A DNA stretch of 64,000 bases from Comamonas sp. KCTC 72670 (GCA_014656495.1 BNCN01000006.1:186001-250000), one strand, 5' to 3'; shown: positions 37,544-47,453, counted from the stretch's first letter. Program-made: numbers and translations. The notes: generated by a model not told the origin, from the sequence alone.

Positions 37544-38989
37544 CTAAGGCCGCTCGGCCTTCGCTGAGCGCAGGGGAGAGCGCAGGCGGATGGGCGGCGA
37601 GTCGGGCGCCGGGCGAATCCAGCGCTTGGGCGCAAGTCCGTCCACCTCCCGGGCCAGGTCCACGTCCGGGTCCAGCAGCAGCTCCGCCGGGCGGCCGTTG
37701 AGCGAGACAATGGCCTCGGCGTGGACCGTCACGGGGCCCTTGCCCTGCGCCTCGAAGTCCCGGGCGATGTGCCGCGCGAGCTGGAGGATGAGGTCGGGCT
37801 GCACGGACATCTCCCGCTCCTGGAGGCGCGTGAGGTACTGGCTGGGCGCGACGTGCCACTCGCGGTCCGCCGCGGCGTCGCGGACGATGAACGTCACGCT
37901 GCCGTTCTTCTCGCGCGCCATCACCCGCCAGGAGAAGCGCATGCCCTGCTCATGCCAGAGCACGTTGCCGCCGTAGACGTGCGCGCGCAGCGGCACGGCG
38001 ACCTGCACGACGGCGTAGGCCACGGCCAGTCCGAGCGCCACCTGCCCCCTCCAGCCCGGCCTCGCCACCGGCGCCGCCTGGGGCTCTGGCGTGAGCGGCG
38101 CGGCGTGCTTCGCGAGGCGCGCGCGGACGCCCCGCGCCAGCCGCCGCGGCCACGAGGGCTCGAAGAACACGAGCGCGCCGGTGACCATGATGACGGGGAA
38201 CATGCCAATGGGGAACAGCGCGGACGTGGCCGCGTGGAACCCGACGACGACGACGTAGGCGAAGGGCCGCAGCTTCCGCGTGAGCAGGAAGGCGACGATG
38301 GTGGTGTCGAAGAGGAAGCCGGACCAGGCCGCCACGTAGGCGACCCACGGCGCGTCGAGCCAGGGCCCCACGACGGGCAGGCTCGTGCGCGCCGACAGCC
38401 AGATGCTCAGCGGCTGCGCGTGCAGCAGCCAGTCGCCGGTCAGCTTCGCGAGCCCCGCGAAGACGTAGACGACGCCGACCTGGAATCGCAGCAGCCACGT
38501 GCACCACGCGGGGAGCGCGTCCGCGCGCAGCGAGGGCTTGCGCCACGCGTCCACCGAGAAGGCCCGGTGCGTGGGCACGAAGAGCATGAGCCCCAACAGC
38601 AGGCTCACCAGGTAGTAGTGGTTGAGGTAGTTGCTGACGTCCACCAACTGGACGTAGGTGAAGGCGACGAACAGCAGGGCCACCGTCACCCGGTAGAACA
38701 GGCCCGCCGCCATGGCGAGCCCGAGCACCGCGAGCAGCGCGAAGACACCGTGCATCCACGGCGCGGGCAGCGCGGGCACCCAGCTGAAGCCCCAATAGGT
38801 GAAGTGGAAGCGGGGGCCGGTGAACAGCACGTCCACCCACCCATAGGCGAGGAACCGGACCGCCGAGACGAAGACGAGCAGCCCCAGCGCCACGCGGAAC
38901 GCCACCAGCGCCGCGATGTCTCGCGGCGCCAGCAGCGCCTTCCAGAGGCGCCCGGGCGCGGGGCGCTCGCCGGTCGCCACCTCAGTCAT
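37544..38989 (-). CDS. HTTM-domain integral membrane protein
   Basis: 481 residues. About eight or nine membrane helices (residues ~25-290) contain HTTM features: an N-terminal FRVALGLLVF helix, LNHYYLVSLL, and RFQVGVVYVFAGLAKLTGDWL. This domain is shared with vitamin-K gamma-glutamyl carboxylase. The last ~130 residues are a soluble domain (MRFSWRVMAREKNGSVTF onward). Its ATG overlaps the stop of the imelysin gene by 8 bp. Imelysin-HTTM pairs recur in iron-regulated clusters of other proteobacteria, so a role in iron or metal acquisition is likely, the reaction unknown. Confidence 0.87.
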   Translation of the reverse strand: MTEVATGERPAPGRLWKALLAPRDIAALVAFRVALGLLVFVSAVRFLAYGWVDVLFTGPRFHFTYWGFSWVPALPAPWMHGVFALLAVLGLAMAAGLFYRVTVALLFVAFTYVQLVDVSNYLNHYYLVSLLLGLMLFVPTHRAFSVDAWRKPSLRADALPAWCTWLLRFQVGVVYVFAGLAKLTGDWLLHAQPLSIWLSARTSLPVVGPWLDAPWVAYVAAWSGFLFDTTIVAFLLTRKLRPFAYVVVVGFHAATSALFPIGMFPVIMVTGALVFFEPSWPRRLARGVRARLAKHAAPLTPEPQAAPVARPGWRGQVALGLAVAYAVVQVAVPLRAHVYGGNVLWHEQGMRFSWRVMAREKNGSVTFIVRDAAADREWHVAPSQYLTRLQEREMSVQPDLILQLARHIARDFEAQGKGPVTVHAEAIVSLNGRPAELLLDPDVDLAREVDGLAPKRWIRPAPDSPPIRLRSPLRSAKAERP

Positions 38990-40220
38990 TGTCCCCCTCG
39001 ACGGACTGGGGCAGCTCCAGGTCCAGCACCGAGACGAGCTCCGTCTTGAGCACGTCCGTCACGCCCTTGACGACCTCGTACATCTCGCGCACCGCGGCCT
39101 TGTCCTGCGCCAGCGCCGTCGTGATGTCCTCTCCCGGAAGCGCCTCGATGCCCGCCGCCGCGGCCGCGTTGCGCTCGCGCAGCTTCGCCGCCAGCGCGTC
39201 GGCGCCCGAGGCCTCGAGCAGGTCGTCGAAGCCCGTGCCGGAGTAGTTCTCGCCGCAGCCCTCGGTGAGGCGCCGGTAGCCGGACAGGTTGGCCCGGATG
39301 TTGGCCTTGGAGCGCGCCGCGAACTGCGACTCCAGGTGCTCGGGGCAGGTGGACGTGGAGCAGTCGCGCATCGCCAGCGGGCGCGCCAGCTTGAGGTCCT
39401 TCACCTCGCGCTCGACGTAGAACATCGCGTCGCTGATGGCGTTCAGCGCCGCCTGCGTGGACGGATAGACGGTGTTGCCCGAGCCGGCCGTCGTCAGCGT
39501 CCGGGTGAAGTTGCCCTGGTCCGCGGCCCACGCGTTCACCAGCGCGTCCGCGCGGCGGTGGACGTCGGCGGCCACCACGGCGGCGTAGGCCCGCTTTCGC
39601 TCGGCCCGCTCGTCCGCGGAGAGCGCCGCCCAGGTGCCCTGGGCCACGATGGTGGAGGTGCCGGGGCAGGCGGTGTCGTTGCCCTCGAAGAAGAGCAGGT
39701 ACTCCAGCGCGTACAGGCCGCGGCGGCTCACCAGCGCGTTCTCGAAGCCCGCGGACGCATAGCCGCGGCTGACGATCTGCTCCTCCACCGCGCACCGGCT
39801 GACCAGGGGCCACGAGTAGATGTTGTCGCGAAGCTCCGCCCCGCCCGACACGCTGCGGGGGGCGGCCGGTCCGAACTGCATCACCTCCGCCACCTGCCAC
39901 GCGTCCATGGCCTCGTGGAACGCCGCGCGCGCCGCGTCCCGCGTGGTGGCGTCCGGCGTGGCCGCGTGGGCCGCGACCGCCGTCTCCAGCGCGGTGGCCA
40001 CCGTCTGGAACTCACGCGCCGTCTGCAGCACGCACGCCGCGGACGCCTCCAGCAGCGCGGCGCGCGTCGCGGCCACCGGGTTGTCCGGCGTGTCCGTGCC
40101 CGCGTCCGGAGGCTTCGGGCTGTCGGACTTGCAGGCCGACAGCGAGAGGAGGGCCGGCACCACGAACGCGAAGGCGCTCGCACGCAGGCCGAAAAGGGGG
40201 CGCGAAGACTCTGTGTTCAT
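38982..40220 (-). CDS. Imelysin-family (M75-like) lipoprotein, iron-regulated
   Basis: 412 residues from ATG 40220. A lipoprotein signal ends in LLSLSAC. The mature part is all-helical and fits imelysin/insulin-cleaving-membrane-protease-like proteins: WQVAEVMQFGPAA, LRDNIYSWPLVSRC, GLYALEYLLFFEG, and a C-terminal helix containing ALPGEDITTALAQDKAAVREMYE. Despite the peptidase name, the family works in iron uptake (EfeO, IrpA). Seven or so Cys suggest disulfides in the periplasm. A Fur-box-like sequence lies 28 bp upstream. It is the first gene of an operon with the HTTM protein. Confidence 0.88.
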   Translation of the reverse strand: MNTESSRPLFGLRASAFAFVVPALLSLSACKSDSPKPPDAGTDTPDNPVAATRAALLEASAACVLQTAREFQTVATALETAVAAHAATPDATTRDAARAAFHEAMDAWQVAEVMQFGPAAPRSVSGGAELRDNIYSWPLVSRCAVEEQIVSRGYASAGFENALVSRRGLYALEYLLFFEGNDTACPGTSTIVAQGTWAALSADERAERKRAYAAVVAADVHRRADALVNAWAADQGNFTRTLTTAGSGNTVYPSTQAALNAISDAMFYVEREVKDLKLARPLAMRDCSTSTCPEHLESQFAARSKANIRANLSGYRRLTEGCGENYSGTGFDDLLEASGADALAAKLRERNAAAAAGIEALPGEDITTALAQDKAAVREMYEVVKGVTDVLKTELVSVLDLELPQSVEGDND

Positions 40221-40247
40221 GGCCCGGCTCGGTAACACGGCGATGTT

Positions 40248-40266
40248 GTTAATGACAATCAACTTC
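40248..40266 (-). promoter_or_regulatory. Fur-box-like operator for the imelysin operon
   Basis: GTTAATGACAATCAACTTC matches the 19-bp Fur consensus at 14 positions and keeps the AATGA.AATCA core. It is 28 bp upstream of the imelysin start in otherwise GC-rich DNA, a conspicuous AT-rich island. Confidence 0.6.
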
Positions 40267-40356
40267 AAAATTTCTCCCGGGCAACGTGCGGGTTTCCACA
40301 GGATGGATGTTGACCCGGAGTGCGAATCCGGAGTAGGAGGCTGCCACGTCGAAACT

Positions 40357-40375
40357 GATAACGATTATCGTTTGC
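40357..40375 (+). promoter_or_regulatory. Fur-box-like operator for the delta-60/TonB-receptor genes
   Basis: GATAACGATTATCGTTTGC matches the Fur consensus at 14 of 19 positions, with the dyad GATAACGATTATC. It lies 35 bp before the ATG at 40410 and just after a candidate promoter (-35 TTGACC at 40310, 18-bp spacer, TAGGAG), where a bound Fur dimer would block transcription. Confidence 0.7.
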
Positions 40376-40409
40376 AGTTCGAGATGATCCCGAGGAGGGG
40401 AAGAACATC

Positions 40410-41897
40410 ATGTTGAAGACGGTGAAGAACCGCGGCTTCCTGGCGCGTGGAGCGGCCCTGGCCCTCACGCTGGCGTGCATGACGGGCTGTGGCGACGACG
40501 AGCCCACCCCCACGCCGGTTCCGGACGCGGGCACCAACACGGACGCGGGCACGGACCCGGTTCCGGACTCTGGCACCGACCCCACCCCCGACGCGGGCAC
40601 GGGCGCGCTGGACAGCGACATCGCGGTGGTGCGTTTCAACGTGGACGGTACCCAGGACACGACGTTCGGCGCCGGCGGCGTCACGCACGTGGACTTCGGC
40701 ACCGGCCGTGACGGCACGCGCGACTCGCTGTGGGACGTGCGCGTGGACAACTCGGACCGCGTCGTGCTGTTCGGCAACAAGCGCGCGGATGGGACGCGTT
40801 CGGACACCGACCGCGTGGTGGCGCGGCTGACGGCCGCGGGGGCCCTGGATACGACGTTCGGCTCGAGCGAGACGCCCAACGGGTTCAGCGTCCTCAACCT
40901 GTCCAACCTGAACGACGGCATGCGCTACGGCTTCATCCAGCCGGACGGCAAGATCATGGCGTCGGGTTACACGTCCATGCCCACGGGCGTGGGCGCGCAG
41001 GGCGCCAACCGCATCGTGCTGCAGCGCCTGAACGACAACGGCCGGTCGGACGACACGTTCGGCTGGAAGGGCGTCGTGACGTCCGCGCCGTTCCAGGCCC
41101 AGAGCGAGACCAACCCGGAGTGGGGCATGGCGGAGGCCTACGCCGTGGGCATGCAGTCCGACGGCAAGTACGTGACGACCGGCTATGGCCGCACCGCCTC
41201 CTCCGGCACGGTGGACCTGGTGTCCTTCCGCTACACGGCCGCGGGCGACCTCGACCCGACGTGGGGCACGGGCGGCTCCGTGGTGCTGGACCTGGCCGGT
41301 GACAACGACCGCGGCCGCAACATGGTCGTCCTCAACGACGACCGCGTGCTGCACGTGGGCAGCGGCACGCTGGGCGCGCAGAACAACCAGGCCCTCCTGC
41401 TGATGCACACGCGTGACGGCCAGCCGGACACGTCCTTCGCGCCGGAGGGCTACAAGACCTTCAGCCTGGAGCGCCCGGACCAGGCCTTCTTCGGCGTGGC
41501 CAAGTCGGCGGACGGCAACTGGGCCGCGGCGGTGGGCTACCGCGCCGGTGGCAACCAGAACGACGACGGCATCCTCGCCATCATCCCCACGGGTGGCACG
41601 GCCGAGGACGTCATCATCAAGGCGGCGCCCATCTCCGCCACGGAGAACGACCGGTTCTGGTCGGTGACCTTCGACGCGCAGAACCGCATCTACGCGGCGG
41701 GCTTCGTGACCGAGGGCGGCGACAACAGCATGGTGGTGGCGCGCTACAACACCGCCGGCGACCTCGACACGACGTTCGGCACCGGCGGCATCGCCAAGGT
41801 GAACGTCGTGGCGGCGGCGACCGAGGAGGCCGCCCGCGGCATCGCCATCCAGGCGGATGGGAAGATCGTCATCGGCGGGCCCATCGAGAAGCTGTAG
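40410..41897 (+). CDS. Delta-60 repeat lipoprotein, Fur-regulated
   Basis: 495 residues. The signal peptide ends in the lipobox ACMTGC, followed by a low-complexity TPTPVPDAGT linker (~30-68). Six delta-60-type repeats (DGxxDTTFGxGG; for example AGALDTTFG, AGDLDPTWGTGG, AGDLDTTFGTGG) build a beta-propeller-like domain with intervening QPDGKI and QADGKI strands. The GAGGGGAAG upstream provides a ribosome site. Downstream of a Fur-box-like element and followed by a TonB-dependent receptor, it may be a surface or periplasmic metal- or siderophore-binding partner; this is inferred. Confidence 0.85.
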   Translation: MLKTVKNRGFLARGAALALTLACMTGCGDDEPTPTPVPDAGTNTDAGTDPVPDSGTDPTPDAGTGALDSDIAVVRFNVDGTQDTTFGAGGVTHVDFGTGRDGTRDSLWDVRVDNSDRVVLFGNKRADGTRSDTDRVVARLTAAGALDTTFGSSETPNGFSVLNLSNLNDGMRYGFIQPDGKIMASGYTSMPTGVGAQGANRIVLQRLNDNGRSDDTFGWKGVVTSAPFQAQSETNPEWGMAEAYAVGMQSDGKYVTTGYGRTASSGTVDLVSFRYTAAGDLDPTWGTGGSVVLDLAGDNDRGRNMVVLNDDRVLHVGSGTLGAQNNQALLLMHTRDGQPDTSFAPEGYKTFSLERPDQAFFGVAKSADGNWAAAVGYRAGGNQNDDGILAIIPTGGTAEDVIIKAAPISATENDRFWSVTFDAQNRIYAAGFVTEGGDNSMVVARYNTAGDLDTTFGTGGIAKVNVVAAATEEAARGIAIQADGKIVIGGPIEKL

Positions 41898-41918
41898 TCC
41901 CTGAAGTTGTGTAGAAGC

Positions 41919-41977
41919 AGGAGCCGGGGAGGGAGGTCCGCGCGCGGGCGGATCTCCACCCCCGGCTCCTGGCTTTT
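41919..41977 (+). terminator. Hairpin terminator between delta-60 and TonB-receptor genes
   Basis: AGGAGCCGGGG and CCCCGGCTCCT form an 11-bp stem around a long GC-rich loop, followed by GGCTTTT. It may end most transcripts of the lipoprotein gene and reduce read-through into the receptor gene. Confidence 0.7.
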
Positions 41978-42024
41978 CGCAGGTCGTCGGACATCCCGGT
42001 CGAGACAAGGTCGATACGCTTCAG

Positions 42025-44421
42025 ATGGCACTGTTCGAGCACACGTTGATGCGGGCGCGGAGCTGGATGCTTCCTGCGCTCTTGCTGGCATGGGCAACCC
42101 CTGCCGCGGCCCAGACCGATGCGTCGCAGGCCCCCGAGGCCGCCACGGTCCCCGAGGCCCAGGACGCGGGCCCGGCGCAGGCGCCCGGCGCGGAGCCCCA
42201 GGTCGCCCCTGAAGCGGTCCCGGAGGCCGTGGCGGACCCCGGCCTGGTCCCCGCGAGCGACGCGCCGCTGGCCGTCGAGGCGGGGGAGGCGGTGCCGCTC
42301 GTGCTGGAGCCTTCGCCGGAGGCCGTCGAGCGGAAGTTCGAGAGCGTGGTGGTGGGCACGTCGGAGGCGCGCACGAGCGGCTCCATCCACGTGTTGAAGC
42401 CCGCGCAGTTGGAGCGCTTCGAGCGGGATGACCCGGAGGCCATCCTGCGGACGGTCCCGGGCGTGTACGCGCGAGGCGAGGACGGCTTCGGCCTGCGGCC
42501 GAACGTGGGTCTGCGCGGCGTCAACCCGGACCGCAGCAAGAAGGTCACGCTCCTGGAGGACGGCGTCCTCTTCGGCCCCGCGCCGTACTCGGCGCCCGCG
42601 GCCTACTACTTCCCGCTCGCCACGCGCATGACGAGCATCCGCGTCCTCAAGGGCCCCTCGGCCATCCAGCAGGGCCCGCAGACGGTGGGCGGCTCCGTGG
42701 AGTTCCTCACCCGCGACATCCCCGCGTCCGAGTCCATCTGGCTGGACATGGCGGGCGGCGCGTACCTCTACGGCAAGGCGCACGGCGTCTTCGGCGCCAG
42801 CACCGACCGCGCCGGCTTCCTCCTGGAAGGTGTCCACCTGCGCAGCGACGGCTTCAAGGAGCTGGACACGCTGGGCGGCAACACGGGCTTCAGCCGCAAC
42901 GAGTGGATGGCCAAGGGCCGCTACCTGCTCGTCCCGGAGGGCCCGGTCCGCCAGACGCTCAACGTCAAGCTGGGGTACTCCGACGAGGACTCGAACGAGA
43001 CCTACCTGGGCCTCAGCGACGCGGACTTCGCGGCCAACCCGCTGCGCCGCTACGTCTCCAGCGCGCTGGACCACATGAAGTGGCACCGCACGCAGGTCGT
43101 CCTCAGCCACGAGTTGGAGGCGGGCTCCCTGGCCGTGACGACCTCCGTCTACCGGCATGACCTGTCGCGCGCCTGGCGCAAGGTGAACCGCTTCCGCGGG
43201 ACGTCCGTCTCCAGCGTGCTCGCGGACCCGACGAGCGCGCGCAACGCCATCTACTACGGCGTGCTCACCGGTGAGCTCGACAGCGCGTCCTCACAGGAGG
43301 CGCTGATGATTGGCCCCAATGACCGGACCTACGTGTCCCAGGGGCTCCAGAGCGTGGCCCGCTGGAACGGCACCACGGGGCCGTTGAGCCACAACGTGGA
43401 GTTCGGCGCGCGCTACCACTTCGACAGCATCGACCGCCTGCACACCGAGGACGCGTTCCTCATGCAGGGCGGCCGGCTGGTCCACGCGAACGAGCCCACG
43501 TACACCACCGCCAACAACAAGGACTCCACCAAGGCCTTCGCCCTGCACGCGACGGACGCCATCGGCTGGGGGCCGCTGGTCCTGACGCCGGGCATCCGGA
43601 TGGAGATCATCCGCTCCCACTCCGTGAACCGCCTGACGGACACGGAGTCGCGCGGCGCCGTGGAGGTGCTGATGCCCGGCATGGGCGTCTACGGCGCGCT
43701 CACGCGGGAGCTGGGCCTGTTCGCGGGCGCCTATCGCGGCTTCTCGCCGCCGGCCCCTGGCCAGCCCGACGCGGTGCTCCCCGAGAAGAGCATCAACTAC
43801 GAGGCGGGCGCCCGGTGGACGCGGCGTGGCGAGCGGCTGGAGGCGGTGGGCTTCTTCAACGACTACTCGAACCTCACCGACATCTGCACGTTCTCCAGCG
43901 GCTGCCTCAACGACGACCTGGACCGGCAGACGGACGCGGGCAAGGCCTACATCTACGGCGTGGAAGTCTTTGGCGAGAAGACCTTCCGCCCGGGCGGCGG
44001 GGTGACGTTCCCGACCTCGCTGTCCTACACGTTCACCCGTACGCGGCTGCGCGAGGACTTCCAGTCCGCGGACCCGCAGTTCGGCAACGTGCGCGCGGGT
44101 GACGAGCTGCCCTACGTGCCGCGGCACCAGCTGTACGCCACCGCGGGCGTGGAGACGTCGTTCGGCGGCCTGTTCCTGAGCGCCCTCTACGTGGACGCCA
44201 TGCGCGAGCGCGCGGGGCAGGGCGAGGCGGCGCCGGGTGACCTGACGGACGCGATGCTCACGTTCGACGCCAACGCGAACTGGAACTTCTCGCGCTGGGG
44301 CCAGCTGTACCTGAGCGTGCGCAACATCCTGGACGAGCAGGTCGTCATGTCTCGCCGTCCCTACGGTGCGCGGCCCAACGCGCCCCGCACCTTCATCCTG
44401 GGCTTCAAGCTGAACGTGTGA
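42025..44421 (+). CDS. TonB-dependent outer-membrane receptor, FecA-like
   Basis: 798 residues from ATG 42025; the ATG at 42049 also opens a good signal peptide ([16 protein letters not shown]). A ~70-residue Ala/Pro/Glu-rich stretch precedes a TonB-box-like ESVVVGT. The plug domain (~115-230) has [31 protein letters not shown] and [19 protein letters not shown], closest to the FecA group. A 22-strand-type barrel follows, ending in [11 protein letters not shown]. It imports ferric complexes with TonB energy. The neighbouring Fur-box-like sites support iron. The PA-rich spacer is not usual in this family and may span to the TonB complex. Confidence 0.92.
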   Translation: MALFEHTLMRARSWMLPALLLAWATPAAAQTDASQAPEAATVPEAQDAGPAQAPGAEPQVAPEAVPEAVADPGLVPASDAPLAVEAGEAVPLVLEPSPEAVERKFESVVVGTSEARTSGSIHVLKPAQLERFERDDPEAILRTVPGVYARGEDGFGLRPNVGLRGVNPDRSKKVTLLEDGVLFGPAPYSAPAAYYFPLATRMTSIRVLKGPSAIQQGPQTVGGSVEFLTRDIPASESIWLDMAGGAYLYGKAHGVFGASTDRAGFLLEGVHLRSDGFKELDTLGGNTGFSRNEWMAKGRYLLVPEGPVRQTLNVKLGYSDEDSNETYLGLSDADFAANPLRRYVSSALDHMKWHRTQVVLSHELEAGSLAVTTSVYRHDLSRAWRKVNRFRGTSVSSVLADPTSARNAIYYGVLTGELDSASSQEALMIGPNDRTYVSQGLQSVARWNGTTGPLSHNVEFGARYHFDSIDRLHTEDAFLMQGGRLVHANEPTYTTANNKDSTKAFALHATDAIGWGPLVLTPGIRMEIIRSHSVNRLTDTESRGAVEVLMPGMGVYGALTRELGLFAGAYRGFSPPAPGQPDAVLPEKSINYEAGARWTRRGERLEAVGFFNDYSNLTDICTFSSGCLNDDLDRQTDAGKAYIYGVEVFGEKTFRPGGGVTFPTSLSYTFTRTRLREDFQSADPQFGNVRAGDELPYVPRHQLYATAGVETSFGGLFLSALYVDAMRERAGQGEAAPGDLTDAMLTFDANANWNFSRWGQLYLSVRNILDEQVVMSRRPYGARPNAPRTFILGFKLNV

Positions 44422-44456
44422 CGCCCGGACGGCCCCCGTGGACGGCGGCCGCTTCG

Positions 44457-44894
44457 TCAGAGGTAGAAGCGGTCCGTCACGCCCGCGGTGCGCTGGAGGA
44501 TGGCGCTCCAGCCCAGCCACAGGGGAATGCCGCTCGCGTCCGCGCGGGCCTCGGCGCCCAGGGCGCCCAGCGAGCCCGTGCACCCGGCGAGCGTGAGCAG
44601 GCCCGAGTCGTTCAGGTGTGCGAGCAGCGCACGCAACGTGGGCATGCCGCGGGACTCGAAGCGGTCCGTGACGTCCTCGCGACCCATGAAGTCCGGTTCA
44701 TCCAGCGCGTCGTTCAGGAAGCGCTCCAGGGCCCACCAGAACAGGTAGATTTCCACCCGCCGGCCCGCCGCGACGGCCGCCGCGGCGATGGACAATCCCT
44801 GGTGCACGCGGTCGTAGTCGCCGCTGTGGAGGAAGACAACCACGTGGGTCAGGGGGGCGCTCACGCGGGGCTCATACCGCTCAAAAGGAGGCAT
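44457..44894 (-). CDS. DsrE-like sulfur-relay-fold protein
   Basis: 145 residues from ATG 44894. The sequence THVVVFLHSGDYDRVHQGLSIAAAAVAAGRRVEIYLFWWALERF fits the DsrE/DsrF alpha/beta fold, and LLAHLNDSGLLTLAGCTGSLGALG supplies a Cys at the position often used in persulfide transfer. It is convergent with the TonB receptor and divergent from the mevalonate operon. No Dsr or Tus partners are encoded nearby. Cytoplasmic; the specific role is unknown. Confidence 0.75.
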   Translation of the reverse strand: MPPFERYEPRVSAPLTHVVVFLHSGDYDRVHQGLSIAAAAVAAGRRVEIYLFWWALERFLNDALDEPDFMGREDVTDRFESRGMPTLRALLAHLNDSGLLTLAGCTGSLGALGAEARADASGIPLWLGWSAILQRTAGVTDRFYL

Positions 44895-45028
44895 CGTCCA
44901 CCCACATGGCGGAGGCGACCGTCCGGGCCCTTTGTCTTGCACCTCGGGCGCTCCGCTTGCTAGGAAACTCCGGTCATTCAGGCACTTAGAAGCCTTGCCA
45001 CCACGGGGGCGGACCGGACTTCAGCGAG

Positions 45029-46087
45029 ATGGGCGACGACCTCACAGCCAGACGCAAGGACGCGCATCTCGACCTTTGCAGCACCGGCGACGTCGAGCCC
45101 GCGGGCAACAGCACCCTGCTCGAGTGTGTGAAACTGGTCCACTGCGCCATGCCAGAGCTGGCGGCGGAGGATGTCGACCTTTCCACGCCGTTCCTCGGAA
45201 AGCGGCTGCGCCACCCGCTGCTCGTCACCGGGATGACCGGCGGCACGGAGCGCGCGGGCGCGGTGAACCGGGACCTGGCGCAGCTCGCGGAGAAGCACGG
45301 CCTGGCCTTCGGGGTGGGCAGCCAGCGCGCCATGTCCGAGGACGCCTCCCGGGCCGCCTCGTTCCAGGTCCGGCAGGTGGCGCCCACGGTGGCGCTGCTG
45401 GGCAACATCGGCATGTTCCAGGCCATCTCGCTGGGCGTGGACGGCACGCGCCGGCTGGTGGACGGCATTGGCGCGGACGGCCTGGCCCTGCACCTCAACG
45501 CGGGCCAGGAGCTCACGCAGCCCGAGGGCGACCGGGACTTCCGGGGCGGCTACCAGGTGGTGGAGCTGCTGGTGCGTGCGTTCGGGGACCGGCTGCTCGT
45601 GAAGGAGACGGGGTGTGGCATTGGCCCGGACGTCGCCCGGCGGCTGGCGGACCTGGGCGTGCGGAACATCGACGTTTCCGGCCTGGGCGGGACGTCCTGG
45701 GTGCGCGTGGAACAACTTCGGGCCTCGGGCGTACAAGCACAATTGGGTGCGGAATTCAGCGCGTGGGGCATCCCCACGGCGGCGGCGTTGGCCACCGTGC
45801 GGCGGGCGGTGGGCTCGGGCGTTCAGTTGGTGGCGAGCGGCGGGCTCCGGACGGGGCTGGACGCGGCCAAGGCGTTGGCGTTGGGGGCGGACGTGGCGGG
45901 GCTGGCGCTGCCGCTGTTCCGCGCGCAGCAGGCGGGCGGGCTCGCGGGGGCGGAGGCGGCGCTGGAGGTCATCCTGGGCGGGCTGCGTCAGGCGCTCATC
46001 CTGACGGGTAGCAGAAGCTGCGCTGAATTGAGGCAGCGGCCCCGGGTGGTCACCGGAGAGTTGAAGGATTGGTTGGCGGCGCTGTAG
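45029..46087 (+). CDS. fni: Type 2 isopentenyl-diphosphate delta-isomerase
   Basis: 352 residues. The FMN-dependent type 2 enzyme: N-terminal RRKDAHLDLC, LLVTGMTGGTERAGAVNRDLA, FGVGSQRAM, GADGLALHLNAGQE, VKETGCGIGPDVA, and the flavin phosphate loop LVASGGLRTGLDAAKALALGAD. It interconverts isopentenyl and dimethylallyl diphosphate using reduced FMN and Mg2+. It leads the mevalonate operon; HMG-CoA reductase starts 33 bp downstream. A weak promoter (TTGCAC at 44937, TAGGAA at 44961) may lie upstream. Confidence 0.95.
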   Translation: MGDDLTARRKDAHLDLCSTGDVEPAGNSTLLECVKLVHCAMPELAAEDVDLSTPFLGKRLRHPLLVTGMTGGTERAGAVNRDLAQLAEKHGLAFGVGSQRAMSEDASRAASFQVRQVAPTVALLGNIGMFQAISLGVDGTRRLVDGIGADGLALHLNAGQELTQPEGDRDFRGGYQVVELLVRAFGDRLLVKETGCGIGPDVARRLADLGVRNIDVSGLGGTSWVRVEQLRASGVQAQLGAEFSAWGIPTAAALATVRRAVGSGVQLVASGGLRTGLDAAKALALGADVAGLALPLFRAQQAGGLAGAEAALEVILGGLRQALILTGSRSCAELRQRPRVVTGELKDWLAAL

Positions 46088-46120
46088 AGGGTGGCCTCGC
46101 CGAAGTCTGGAAGGAAGAAC

Positions 46121-47449
46121 ATGTCTGACACCGTGACGTCCCGGCTCCCCGGGTTCCACAAGCTGCCGATGGAGGAGCGCCACGCGCACCTCTCCCGCAT
46201 GTTCCGGCTCACGCCCGAGGACATGCAGCAGCTGCTCGGCTCGGAGGCGCTGCAGCCCGTCCTGGCGAACCAGATGATTGAAAACGCGGTGGGGACCTTC
46301 TCCCTGCCGCTGGGCCTGGGGCTCAACCTCCAGGTCAACGGGCGCGACTACCTGGTGCCCATGGCGGTGGAGGAGCCCTCCGTCGTGGCGGCGGTGTCCT
46401 TCGCGGCGAAGATCGTCCGGGAGGCGGGCGGCTTCATCGGCGAGGCGGATCCGTCCCTGATGATTGGCCAGGTGCAGGTGTCGCGTTACGGCGACCCCAC
46501 GGTGGCCACCGAGCGCATCCTGGCGCACAAGGAGCAGATTCTCGCGCTGGCCAACAGCTTCCACCCGGCCATGGTGGCGCGGGGCGGCGGGGCGAAGGAC
46601 GTCGAGGTCCGCGTGCTGCCGGCCCCCGAGGGCCCGCGCGGCGAGCCGCTGCTCATCGTCCACCTCATCATCGACGCCCAGGAGGCGATGGGGGCCAACC
46701 TCATCAACACCATGGCGGAGGGCGTGGCGCCGCTCATCGAGCAGGTCACCGGCGGCAAGGTGTACCTGCGCATCCTCTCCAACCTGGCGGACCGCCGGCT
46801 GGCGCGCGCCATGTGCCGCATCCCCGTGCCGCTGCTGGCGGACTTCGAGATGCCGGCCGAGGAGATCGCCGAGGGCATCACCCAGGCCAGCCGCTTCGCG
46901 GAAGCCGACCCGTACCGCGCCGCCACGCACAACAAGGGCGTGATGAACGGCATCGACTCGGTGGCCATCGCCACGGGGCAGGACTGGCGCGCCATCGAAG
47001 CGGGCGCGCACGCGTTCGCCTGCCGCAACGGCCAGTACCGGCCGCTGTCCACCTGGTACCTGGAAGAGGGGCACCTGGTGGGCCGCATCGAGCTGCCCAT
47101 GGCGCTGGGCACGGTGGGCGGCCCCATCAAGATTCACCCGGGCGTGCAGATGGCGCTCAAGCTGATGCAGACCACCAGCGTGCGTGAGCTGGCCATGGTG
47201 TTCGCGGCGGTGGGGCTGGCGCAGAACTTCGCGGCGCTCCGGGCGCTGGGCAGCGTGGGCATCCAGAAGGGCCACATGGCGATGCACGCGCGCTGCGTGG
47301 CGGTGACGGCGGGCGCTCGCGGCGACTGGGTGGAGAAGATCGCCAACCTGCTCGTGAAGGCGGGGCACGTGAAGGTGGAGAAGGCCCGCGAGCTGCTGGC
47401 CGCCCTCCCCGCCGAGGATGCCGCGGCCGCGACCGGCACCACGGTCTGA
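46121..47449 (+). CDS. mvaA: HMG-CoA reductase, class II
   Basis: 442 residues from ATG 46121, chosen for the GGAAGGAAG site upstream; the frame opens earlier at a GTG. Class II features: the substrate-binding ENAVGTFSLPLGLGLN and VEEPSVVAAVSFAAK, the central DAQEAMGANLINTM with the catalytic Asp region, the Lys in THNKGVMNGID, and the C-terminal His in GHMAMHARC. It reduces HMG-CoA to mevalonate in the cytosol, the committed step. It lies between the isomerase and mevalonate kinase genes in one operon. Cofactor preference (NADH or NADPH) is not settled by eye. Confidence 0.95.
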   Translation: MSDTVTSRLPGFHKLPMEERHAHLSRMFRLTPEDMQQLLGSEALQPVLANQMIENAVGTFSLPLGLGLNLQVNGRDYLVPMAVEEPSVVAAVSFAAKIVREAGGFIGEADPSLMIGQVQVSRYGDPTVATERILAHKEQILALANSFHPAMVARGGGAKDVEVRVLPAPEGPRGEPLLIVHLIIDAQEAMGANLINTMAEGVAPLIEQVTGGKVYLRILSNLADRRLARAMCRIPVPLLADFEMPAEEIAEGITQASRFAEADPYRAATHNKGVMNGIDSVAIATGQDWRAIEAGAHAFACRNGQYRPLSTWYLEEGHLVGRIELPMALGTVGGPIKIHPGVQMALKLMQTTSVRELAMVFAAVGLAQNFAALRALGSVGIQKGHMAMHARCVAVTAGARGDWVEKIANLLVKAGHVKVEKARELLAALPAEDAAAATGTTV

Positions 47450-47453
47450 CGCC

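Noticed and set aside
44895..45028. A strong promoter or sigma-54 site before the mevalonate operon
   Set aside because: Only weak matches (TTGCAC / TAGGAA with an 18-bp spacer) are present; listed only as a possibility in the isomerase entry.
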